Shown: positions 1 through 5,675 of the stretch, piece by piece
Position numbering within the stretch: position 1 is the stretch's first letter
Layout: each line of letters opens with the position of its first letter
Source: an uncultured Chlorobiaceae bacterium
GTDB lineage: Bacteria; Bacteroidota; Chlorobiia; Chlorobiales; Chlorobiaceae
DNA length: 12,015 nucleotides
Direction of reading: 5' to 3'
Assembly: GCA_903874585.1 (NCBI GenBank)
Contig: CAIQSY010000120.1
Location: forward strand, 1 to 12,015
Translations under genes and position numbers: made by a program
The notes under the pieces: generated by a model
What the model was told of the DNA's origin: nothing
Database searches by the model: none
The model's input: only the letters and a program-made list of their open reading frames with translations

Positions 1-588
1 ACGAACGACCGAAACATCAAGGGTGCCTCCGCCGAAATCCACGATGCAGTAGGGCTCACGGTCGAGAACCTTATCGATGTAACCAAGCATACAGGCGGTT
101 GCTTCGTCGATGAAGGTGATCCCGCCAGGAAAGCGTTTTATAGCCGCTTCGCGAAGCCAGTCGATATAGTGATCGAAGGCTTCCACAGGGACTGTCAGCA
201 CGATCTCCTCGTCGATGTCGCCGAAATAGCCGCGCACAAACATCAGGATGCGATCGACGAGTTCGTCTGCTGCATGGCGGGGATAAATAACCCTGCCATT
301 GACGCGCCGCCCACGATTGGCCCCTCCATTGCGAAGCATATCCATTTTCAGCCATCTGAATGTACCCGGATGATTGACTACTCCCGCTGCGTCAACCTGG
401 CTGCCGACAAGGAGAGCGCTCTCCACGTCGAAATGAATGACGGAGGGAATGACCCGCGCAGGCTCCGATCCCCGCTGCGGATAGAAGATTCCGAGGTTGG
501 GCAGGTCGGGAGTCTCTATGTCGTTCAGGGCTTCGTTCCAGCGTGCGACCACGCTGTTGCATGTCCCGAAATCAAAAGCGAGAGCCAT
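1..588 (-). CDS. Atypical Hsp70 (DnaK-like) family protein, N-terminal part, cut by window edge
   Basis: An open frame without stop runs on the - strand from ATG at 588 to base 1, giving the first 196 residues. Residues 1-14 read MALAFDFGTCNSVV, the phosphate-1 loop of the Hsp70/actin ATPase fold (canonical DnaK has DLGTTNS). Around residues 131-135 LTVPV, then FIDEATACMLGY near 160-171, and the phosphate-2 loop VDFGGGTLDVSVV at about 183-195 follow in the order expected for an Hsp70 nucleotide-binding domain. The substrate-binding half lies outside the window. An in-frame TAA just upstream fixes the start; no good Shine-Dalgarno is visible, and the gene starts 22 nt after the stop of the upstream - strand gene, so translational coupling is likely. 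It is not a classical DnaK: the loops diverge and it is not next to grpE or dnaJ here. It may act on, or with, its upstream neighbour (inference). Confidence 0.88.
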   Translation of the reverse strand, partial: MALAFDFGTCNSVVARWNEALNDIETPDLPNLGIFYPQRGSEPARVIPSVIHFDVESALLVGSQVDAAGVVNHPGTFRWLKMDMLRNGGANRGRRVNGRVIYPRHAADELVDRILMFVRGYFGDIDEEIVLTVPVEAFDHYIDWLREAAIKRFPGGITFIDEATACMLGYIDKVLDREPYCIVDFGGGTLDVSVVR

Positions 589-610
589 TAATTCAAACGG
601 TTATAATGGT

Positions 611-1984
611 TTACCATTCCGCATCCGTCATATCTTCCGTCTCCACGGCATTTTTTTCTGTTGCGTCGTCACTGCTGTCAACGGTGATCAGACCGCGAAG
701 AAAATAGCCCTGCAGGAGTCTGAGCAAGTACAGAAGTTTACGCTGGATCTGTGCCGACTGATCAGCCGCTCCGGCACCAGCATGAACTCTCTCGTCCAAC
801 AAACTGCTCTCTTCAAGCGAACCGGGCAGGCGTGTCGTCAGTATGGCGGCCACAATATTCTCCTGTGGCTGGAGCCAGCAGACATGCTCCTGCCGGGAGC
901 TTGCGTCTGGCACGGTAAAGAGGTACTGCAGCGCGAGTTTTTCAGGCCACGTACCGTTCAGGGAGATCTCCTGCATCCTGTTGCGCGGAATCACTCCCCG
1001 CTGCGCCGCTGAAAAGAGCGCACCAGCCCGCCTGAAAGGGTCCGGGCTTGAGAGATCCTGCTGCAGCAGTTCGTCTGATCGATGCTGCTGCGTCCAGAAA
1101 GAGAAAATATCTCTGGTGCCGGGCGGGCGGGGCGGGCGGGACTGCGGAAGAAGTTCGGCCAGTTCACGATAGAGAGCGACAGCAGCCTCGACAACGGCTT
1201 TTTTTGAGACATTTTTTGGCCTTCCGCCGCTCTCTTCCCAGTAGGCGACAAGCTCGAGCGCACTGGTGAAGGGCAAACCGTGCAGCCTATCAAGCAGCGC
1301 GTCGTGATCGCCGCACAACTTCAGTGCTTCGATAACCAGTTGCGGATCGTGCCCCTCCTTGACGGCATGGTCATAAGCCGCGACAAGCCGGGGATCCTGA
1401 CTTTTCAGGACTGTTGTACTGATCCGCTGCCTCTGGGCGCCGGATGCGGCAAGCCATGCTTTTTCGAAAATGGAAAAATCGGGATCTTCAAGATCGAGGT
1501 AGCGCTGCGGATTGCCTCGCACAAGCCCGAAAAGGGCATCCATTTCAAGAGCAGGCGCATGGCGACCGCTCGCTTCTATCTTGTCGGCGATGTCGTCCCG
1601 GTCAACGATGCTCCAGAGCATGAACACCATGCTGTTACCCCAGTCGTTTTCCGGCATGGCCTCAAGCGCCTGCAGAAGAACGGGCTGAAGCGTTTCGGAA
1701 GAGCGAGTCCGCTTCAGCAGCTCTTCGAAGCGATGCGATTTCCAGTAGTTCCAAAGAGCGCTGTGCATGACTGGCTGGTTGCCGTGCTGCAGAAGCAGAA
1801 GACGTTGGAATATGGCATCCGATTCCGGATGCCTCTCTTCCACTGCGCCAGCCAGTGCAACCGAAGCCTCACGGCTCCCGCTCTTAAAAAGGCGTTCCGC
1901 CGCCCTGTTCCTGAGAAACCTGCCCAGAATCGCGGTGTTTGCAAAAAGATGTTTTTCAGCCTGCATCAGGATTCGACAATCCAC
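611..1984 (-). CDS. Uncharacterised helical protein, partner gene of the Hsp70-like protein
   Basis: This 457-codon frame is the first gene of the - strand pair. I do not recognise a named family. The protein looks soluble: no signal peptide or membrane segment. It is mostly amphipathic helix with many Leu/Ala-rich stretches and charged turns; a stretch near residues 315-335 (SPDPFRRAGALFSAAQRG) resembles a HEAT-type helical hairpin, so an alpha-solenoid scaffold is plausible. A Pro/Arg-rich linker (RPPRPPG) lies near residues 283-289 and the C-terminus is acidic (EDMTDAEW). The longest frame begins with GTG at 1984; an ATG at 1966 (residue 7) is an equally good start, since neither has a clear Shine-Dalgarno and the predicted transcript starts near 1995. 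Co-transcription with the Hsp70-like gene suggests a dedicated co-chaperone or client adaptor, but that is inference from position only. Confidence 0.75.
   Translation of the reverse strand: MDCRILMQAEKHLFANTAILGRFLRNRAAERLFKSGSREASVALAGAVEERHPESDAIFQRLLLLQHGNQPVMHSALWNYWKSHRFEELLKRTRSSETLQPVLLQALEAMPENDWGNSMVFMLWSIVDRDDIADKIEASGRHAPALEMDALFGLVRGNPQRYLDLEDPDFSIFEKAWLAASGAQRQRISTTVLKSQDPRLVAAYDHAVKEGHDPQLVIEALKLCGDHDALLDRLHGLPFTSALELVAYWEESGGRPKNVSKKAVVEAAVALYRELAELLPQSRPPRPPGTRDIFSFWTQQHRSDELLQQDLSSPDPFRRAGALFSAAQRGVIPRNRMQEISLNGTWPEKLALQYLFTVPDASSRQEHVCWLQPQENIVAAILTTRLPGSLEESSLLDERVHAGAGAADQSAQIQRKLLYLLRLLQGYFLRGLITVDSSDDATEKNAVETEDMTDAEW
1121..1140 (+). other. Potential G-quadruplex motif (five G-runs, single-C loops)
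   Basis: The + strand here has five runs of three or four G separated by single C residues. One-base loops are the pattern that forms the most stable parallel G-quadruplexes in vitro. It lies inside the - strand helical-protein gene, where the complementary C-rich strand encodes the RPPRPPG linker, so the G-rich strand is the transcription template. It may simply be a by-product of CCG/CCC/CGC codon choice in a Pro/Arg linker. Confidence 0.6.
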
Positions 1985-2001
1985 AAATGAATGATTTGGA
2001 G

Positions 2002-2031
2002 ATTATACATATATCACTCTCTATCAAGCAA
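2002..2031 (-). promoter_or_regulatory. Sigma70-like promoter for the helical-protein/Hsp70 pair
   Basis: Read on the - strand, a perfect TATAAT -10 box (plus positions 2002-2007) is preceded by TTGCTT (2026-2031), a partial match to TTGACA, with an 18-bp spacer. Transcription would start near 1995. This leaves about 10 nt before the GTG at 1984 or about 29 nt before the ATG at 1966, which slightly favours the ATG as the start codon. No operator is obvious. Confidence 0.5.
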
Positions 2032-2168
2032 ATGACAAGGTTCGATTTTAAGAGGATTTTCATAACGTTCCGCAGCATTGCTACGCCCAGACGTATAACC
2101 ATACAAAAATGTAGTTTTCATATTTATCCAACATAATTGTAGCCAAAAAAGCCGCGTTCATTTTGAGA

Positions 2169-2185
2169 GTGATTGAAAAAATCAC
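2169..2185. promoter_or_regulatory. GTGATT-N5-AATCAC dyad, candidate activator or repressor site
   Basis: Perfect 6-bp inverted repeat with a 5-bp A-rich centre. It lies about 139-155 bp upstream of the predicted nifH start point, in the distance range where sigma54 enhancer-binding activators usually bind. It is not the NifA site (TGT-N10-ACA) and the spacing does not fit CRP (TGTGA-N6-TCACA) or FNR (TTGAT-N4-ATCAA). A 6-bp dyad can occur by chance in 400 bp, so the functional reading is weak. Confidence 0.25.
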
Positions 2186-2277
2186 CAAGGCACATTGCAT
2201 CCACCACCGCCATAACATCTCTTTACCCGTTATACCATAAAGACTTACCTCACTCCCCTTCTTTTTTTGTCAAAAAA

Positions 2278-2291
2278 CTTTTTTAAAAAAG
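2278..2291. repeat. 14-bp perfect palindrome and A/T tracts abutting the sigma54 promoter
   Basis: C-T6-A6-G is a perfect 14-bp palindrome ending 8 bp before the -24 element. It is preceded by a T7 run (2262-2268) and an A6 run (2272-2277), so four A/T tracts lie within 30 bp. A/T tracts bend or stiffen DNA, and sigma54 promoters commonly rely on bending between activator site and promoter. Whether this is a bending element, a protein site, or only AT-rich spacer cannot be decided from sequence. Confidence 0.45.
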
Positions 2292-2298
2292 CTGGCTT

Positions 2299-2313
2299 TG
2301 GCACGCCTTTTGC
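2299..2313 (+). promoter_or_regulatory. Sigma54 (RpoN) -24/-12 promoter of the nif operon
   Basis: TGGCAC, five bases, then TTGC matches the sigma54 consensus TGGCAC-N5-TTGC at every defined position. The -24 GG is at 2300-2301 and the -12 GC at 2312-2313, with exactly 10 bp between them, which is the invariant spacing. Transcription should start near 2324-2325, giving a nifH leader of about 77 nt. A bacterial enhancer-binding activator is therefore expected, but no NifA-type TGT-N10-ACA site is visible between 1985 and 2299. It is the only good sigma54 promoter I found in the window. Confidence 0.88.
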
Positions 2314-2329
2314 TTGATAAAAGCATAAT

Positions 2330-2361
2330 TATTCAGGTGAAAGATGATAATCTCCTGAATA
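2330..2361 (+). other. Hairpin in the nifH 5' leader
   Basis: ATTCAGG (2331-2337) pairs with CCTGAAT (2354-2360); the flanking T2330-A2361 pair extends the stem to 8 bp, around a 16-nt AT-rich loop. It begins only about 6 nt from the predicted transcript 5' end and lies about 40 nt before the nifH start codon. A stem this close to the 5' end is typical of elements that protect stable mRNAs from 5' decay, which would suit the highly expressed nifH. It lacks a U-run and is not a terminator. Confidence 0.5.
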
Positions 2362-2401
2362 GTTTATGAGCTAAGCTGTTAAAACCTAAAAATGTACAAT
2401 T

Positions 2402-3226
2402 ATGAGAAAAGTAGCTATTTATGGAAAAGGTGGCATCGGCAAGTCAACCACGACACAAAACACGGTTGCCGGTCTTGCGGAAATGGGCAAGAAAATAATG
2501 GTTATTGGCTGTGACCCTAAAGCTGACTCTACCCGTCTGCTTCTTGGCGGACTCCAGCAGAAAACAGTGCTCGACACACTTCGCGAGGAGGGTGAAGAGG
2601 TTGAACTTGAAGATATCATCAAACCAGGGTACAGAAACACCCGCTGCACCGAATCCGGTGGTCCTGAACCAGGTGTAGGTTGTGCTGGTCGCGGTATCAT
2701 CACCTCGGTGAACCTTCTCGAACAGCTTGGTGCTTTTGATGATGAATGGGAGCTTGACTATGTGTTCTACGATGTGCTTGGTGACGTTGTGTGCGGAGGA
2801 TTCGCCATGCCAATCCGCGACGGCAAAGCTGAAGAGATCTACATTGTCTGCTCTGGTGAAATGATGGCAATGTACGCTGCCAACAACATTTGTAAAGGTA
2901 TTCTGAAATATGCTGATGCAGGTGGAGTGAGACTTGGTGGACTTATCTGCAACAGCCGTAACGTTGACAACGAACGGCAGATGATTGAAGAGCTTGCGAA
3001 GAAAATCGGCACTCAGATGATTCATTTTGTGCCGCGTAACAACTTTGTGCAGCGTGCCGAGATCAACAGAAAGACTGTTATCGAGTACGATCCAACGCAT
3101 GAGCAGGCAGATGAATATCGCGCTCTTGCACAGAAAATTAACGACAACAAGATGTTTGTTATTCCAAAGCCACTCGAAATTGAAGAACTGGAAGCACTTC
3201 TTATTGAATTTGGTATCGCTAACTAA
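2402..3226 (+). CDS. nifH: Nitrogenase iron protein (dinitrogenase reductase) NifH
   Basis: NifH is the homodimeric ATPase that carries electrons, one per cycle, to NifDK from a [4Fe-4S] cluster at the dimer interface. At 274 residues it has the usual length. The P-loop GKGGIGKS is at residues 8-15, the cluster cysteines are C94 (in GVGCAGRG) and C131 (in DVVCGGFAMP), and R97 corresponds to the arginine that DraT ADP-ribosylates in some bacteria. Switch residues around DPKADST (38-44) and DVLGDVV (124-130) are intact, so the protein should be active. It is the first gene after the sigma54 promoter. No Shine-Dalgarno sequence precedes the ATG; the start is supported by the MRKVAIYGKGG N-terminus, which aligns with known NifH proteins. 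nifI1 starts 20 nt after the stop. Confidence 0.98.
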   Translation: MRKVAIYGKGGIGKSTTTQNTVAGLAEMGKKIMVIGCDPKADSTRLLLGGLQQKTVLDTLREEGEEVELEDIIKPGYRNTRCTESGGPEPGVGCAGRGIITSVNLLEQLGAFDDEWELDYVFYDVLGDVVCGGFAMPIRDGKAEEIYIVCSGEMMAMYAANNICKGILKYADAGGVRLGGLICNSRNVDNERQMIEELAKKIGTQMIHFVPRNNFVQRAEINRKTVIEYDPTHEQADEYRALAQKINDNKMFVIPKPLEIEELEALLIEFGIAN

Positions 3227-3232
3227 AACAAC

Positions 3233-3236
3233 GGAG
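3233..3236 (+). promoter_or_regulatory. Ribosome binding site that sets the nifI1 start
   Basis: GGAG lies 9 nt before the ATG at 3246, in the short gap after the nifH stop. The reading frame is open back to 3027 inside nifH, so a longest-frame call would start 219 nt too early. The site and the conserved PII N-terminus (MIRTIVRPEK) show that 3246 is the real start, with ATG 3252 as a minor alternative. Confidence 0.7.
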
Positions 3237-3245
3237 TACAGTAAC

Positions 3246-3599
3246 ATGTTAATGATCAGAACAATTGTCAGACCTGAAAAGGCGTATGATGTTATGCAGG
3301 GACTGCTGGATGCAGGTTTTCCATCTATAACAAAAATCTCGGTTGTCGGACGCGGCAAACAACGTGGTCTTCAGGTTGATGACGTGATTTATGATGAAAT
3401 ACCGAAAGAGATGCTCTTTATGGTGGTTCCTAATGGTGACAAGGATTTTGTTATCAGGGCAATTATGGAGAATGCAAAATCAGGGAAAGAGGGAAAATTC
3501 GGTGATGGAAAAATCTTTGTTTCAGCCGTCGAAGAGGTTTACACCATCAGTACCGGCGAACGAGAGATAGATCCATTGCTGCCAGCGAAGGAGGCTTAA
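3246..3599 (+). CDS. nifI1: PII-family nitrogenase regulator NifI1
   Basis: This 117-residue protein belongs to the GlnB/PII superfamily, in the NifI1 branch found between nifH and nifD in archaea and anaerobic bacteria. In Methanococcus, NifI1 and NifI2 form a complex that binds NifDK and shuts off nitrogen fixation when ammonium is added; 2-oxoglutarate and ATP release it. The PII core is visible: MIRTIVRPEKAYDVMQGLLDAG at the N-terminus and the nucleotide-binding motif GDGKIFV at 86-92, followed by the usual C-terminal STGERE. The T-loop region (about 38-52) is short and lacks the uridylylated tyrosine context of GlnB (YRGAEY), as expected for NifI1. The stop ends one base before the nifI2 ATG, so the two are probably made in equal amounts. 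Confidence 0.93.
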   Translation: MLMIRTIVRPEKAYDVMQGLLDAGFPSITKISVVGRGKQRGLQVDDVIYDEIPKEMLFMVVPNGDKDFVIRAIMENAKSGKEGKFGDGKIFVSAVEEVYTISTGEREIDPLLPAKEA

Positions 3600-3977
3600 A
3601 TGAAAGAAATTATTGCAGTTATACGCATGAATAAGGTGAATGCGACAAAAAAGGCACTTGTCGATGCAGGAATACCAGCGTTCACGGCTACAGGACGAGT
3701 AATGGGGCGAGGCAAAGGGCAGGTTCACTCTGATATTCTTCAGGGAGCAGAAGCTGGACACCCGGAAGCAATTGCCCAGCTCGGAGGCGCACCTCGCCTG
3801 GTTGCAAAAAGAATTGTAACCGTTGTTGTGCCTGATGAGCTGTGTAAAACAGCAATCGACACCATCATCAAAACTAACCAGACGGGCAAACCCGGTGATG
3901 GCAAGATTTTTGTAACACCGATTATCGAAACCGTCAGGGTAAGAACAGGGGAAGAGGGCGATGTTGCGCTGAACTAA
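3600..3977 (+). CDS. nifI2: PII-family nitrogenase regulator NifI2
   Basis: The second PII-like protein, 125 residues, works with NifI1 as the ammonium switch on NifDK. It begins MKEIIAVIRMNKVNATKKAL, has the long NifI2-type T-loop (about residues 37-66, starting GRGKGQVHSDILQGAE), and carries the binding motif GDGKIFV at 99-105, then IIETVRVRTGEEG. The T-loop is about 15 residues longer than in NifI1, which is the feature that separates the two families. A strong Shine-Dalgarno, AAGGAGG at 3588-3594, lies within the end of nifI1, five bases from the ATG. nifD follows after 37 nt. This placement in front of the target genes nifD and nifK supports a post-translational role rather than a general nitrogen-sensing one. 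Confidence 0.93.
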   Translation: MKEIIAVIRMNKVNATKKALVDAGIPAFTATGRVMGRGKGQVHSDILQGAEAGHPEAIAQLGGAPRLVAKRIVTVVVPDELCKTAIDTIIKTNQTGKPGDGKIFVTPIIETVRVRTGEEGDVALN

Positions 3978-4014
3978 TGATCAATATTTAACAGGTGTAA
4001 ACGGAGAGAGTTCC

Positions 4015-5649
4015 ATGGAGGCGAACAAAATTATTCCAGACCCATCCCAAGTGAGGGAGGAGCTGATACAAAAATACCCAGCCAAGGTGGCGAAAAAAAG
4101 GGCGAAGTCAATTATTGTCAACGATCCGGAAACCATTCCCGAAGTACAGGCGAACGTGCGTACCGTTCCGGGAATCATCACCCAGCGTGGATGCTCTTAT
4201 GCCGGTTGTAAAGGTGTGGTGCTTGGACCGACACGCGACATTGTCAACATTGTACACGGCCCGATCGGATGCAGTTTTTACGCATGGTTGACGCGGCGTA
4301 ACCAGACAAAGCCAGAGACGTTGATGGATGCAAACTACATTCCCTACTGTTTTTCGACTGATATGCAGGAGGAGAATATTGTGTTTGGCGGTGAAAAGAA
4401 GCTGAAAATTGCAATTCAGGAGGCCTATGACCTCTTTCACCCAAAATCTATCGCCATCTTCTCGACCTGCCCGGTCGGCTTGATTGGTGATGATGTTCAC
4501 GCTGCGGCAAGAGAGATGAAAGAGAAGTTTGGAGATTGTAACGTCTTCGGCTTCAGTTGCGAAGGGTACAGAGGCGTCAGCCAGTCGGCAGGTCACCACA
4601 TTGCCAACAACGGTGTTTTCAAGCACATGGTTGGCCGCAACAACGAGGTAAAAGAGGGTCAGTTCAAGCTGAACCTGCTCGGTGAGTACAATATTGGTGG
4701 TGACGCTTTTGAGATTGAGCGCATTTTCGAAAGAGTTGGAATCACCCTGGTTGCTTCTTTCAGCGGTAACTCAACAGTTGGAGCAATCGAGAATGCCCAT
4801 ACGGCAGACCTTAACGTGATTCTCTGCCACCGCTCGATCAACTACATGGGCGACATGATGGAGACGAAATATGGTATTCCGTGGATGAAGGTCAACTTTG
4901 TTGGTGCTGAATCAACCGCCAAGTCACTGAGAAAAATTGGTGAATACTTTGGTGATGAAGGGCTTAAAGCACGCATTGAGGCGGTGATTGCCGAAGAGAT
5001 GCCGAAGGTAAAAGCAGCTGTAGCGGAGATTCTGCCAAGAACGAAAGGCAAAACAGCCATGCTCTTTGTTGGTGGTTCGCGTGCTCACCATTATCAGGAT
5101 CTGTTCAGCGAACTTGGTATGACAACGGTTGCTGCGGGCTATGAGTTTGCTCACCGCGACGACTATGAAGGACGTAACGTACTGCCAAGCATCAAGGTTG
5201 ATGCTGACAGCAAGAACATTGAAGAGTTGAAAATTGTCGCCGACCCTGAGCTCTACAACCCGAGAAAAACAGAGGCTGAGCTTGCAGAGTTAAAGGAGAA
5301 AGGGCTTGAAATCAATGGCTATGAAGGCATGATGAAACAGATGACCAAAAAGTCGCTGGTTGTTGATGACCTCAGCCACTATGAGTCTGAAAAGCTGATT
5401 GAGATCTACAAGCCGGATATTTTCTGCGCCGGTATCAAAGAGAAGTATGTGGTACAGAAGATGGGCATTCCGCTGAAACAGCTTCACAGCTACGATTACG
5501 GCGGTCCATACACTGGCTTTGAGGGTGCAGTTAACTTCTACAAAGATATCGATCGTATGGTAAACAACCCTGTATGGAAGTTGATCAAGGCACCATGGGA
5601 AAAGAACGGAAAAAGTGCAGGACTTGCAGCCAGTTACGTGACACAGTAA
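4015..5649 (+). CDS. nifD: Nitrogenase molybdenum-iron protein alpha subunit NifD
   Basis: NifD forms the alpha2beta2 MoFe protein with NifK and holds FeMo-co, where N2 is reduced. P-cluster ligands are C60 (QRGCSYAGCKG), C86 (GPIGCSFY) and C152 (FSTCPVGLIGDD). FeMo-co ligands are C271 (ILCHRS) and H491 (QLHSYDYGGP). Key pocket residues are V68, R94, Q190 and H194, matching Azotobacter Val70, Arg96, Gln191 and His195. The alpha-His442 equivalent is at 491, although the upstream ligands are numbered 2 to 4 lower than in Azotobacter. This shows an insertion of about 50 residues, probably within residues 385-445, as in Clostridium pasteurianum NifD. The presence of C271/H491 and the full pocket argues for a true Mo nitrogenase rather than a Vnf/Anf or Nif-like protein. 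GGAG at 4003-4006 serves the ATG. Confidence 0.98.
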   Translation: MEANKIIPDPSQVREELIQKYPAKVAKKRAKSIIVNDPETIPEVQANVRTVPGIITQRGCSYAGCKGVVLGPTRDIVNIVHGPIGCSFYAWLTRRNQTKPETLMDANYIPYCFSTDMQEENIVFGGEKKLKIAIQEAYDLFHPKSIAIFSTCPVGLIGDDVHAAAREMKEKFGDCNVFGFSCEGYRGVSQSAGHHIANNGVFKHMVGRNNEVKEGQFKLNLLGEYNIGGDAFEIERIFERVGITLVASFSGNSTVGAIENAHTADLNVILCHRSINYMGDMMETKYGIPWMKVNFVGAESTAKSLRKIGEYFGDEGLKARIEAVIAEEMPKVKAAVAEILPRTKGKTAMLFVGGSRAHHYQDLFSELGMTTVAAGYEFAHRDDYEGRNVLPSIKVDADSKNIEELKIVADPELYNPRKTEAELAELKEKGLEINGYEGMMKQMTKKSLVVDDLSHYESEKLIEIYKPDIFCAGIKEKYVVQKMGIPLKQLHSYDYGGPYTGFEGAVNFYKDIDRMVNNPVWKLIKAPWEKNGKSAGLAASYVTQ

Positions 5650-5675
5650 TGAGAGAAAACGGAGACTATTGAATT

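Noticed and set aside
1280..1990. Long + strand frames opposite the helical-protein gene
   Set aside because: They mirror the - strand gene in a GC-rich stretch. The - strand frame is longer, extends over the whole gene and links to the Hsp70 gene by short spacing and a promoter.
2188..2200. Second sigma54-like sequence (AGGCACATTGCA)
   Set aside because: It has GGCAC and TTGC, but the GG-to-GC spacing is 6 bp instead of the required 10.
3027..3245. Longer reading frame for NifI1 starting inside nifH
   Set aside because: The extra 73 residues overlap nifH in another frame and have no PII similarity; a Shine-Dalgarno at 3233-3236 and the conserved N-terminus place the start at 3246.
2444..3358. 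Long - strand frame (304 codons) opposite nifH and nifI1
   Set aside because: Antisense shadow of two clearly functional genes; no ribosome site or recognisable protein, and it crosses two gene boundaries.
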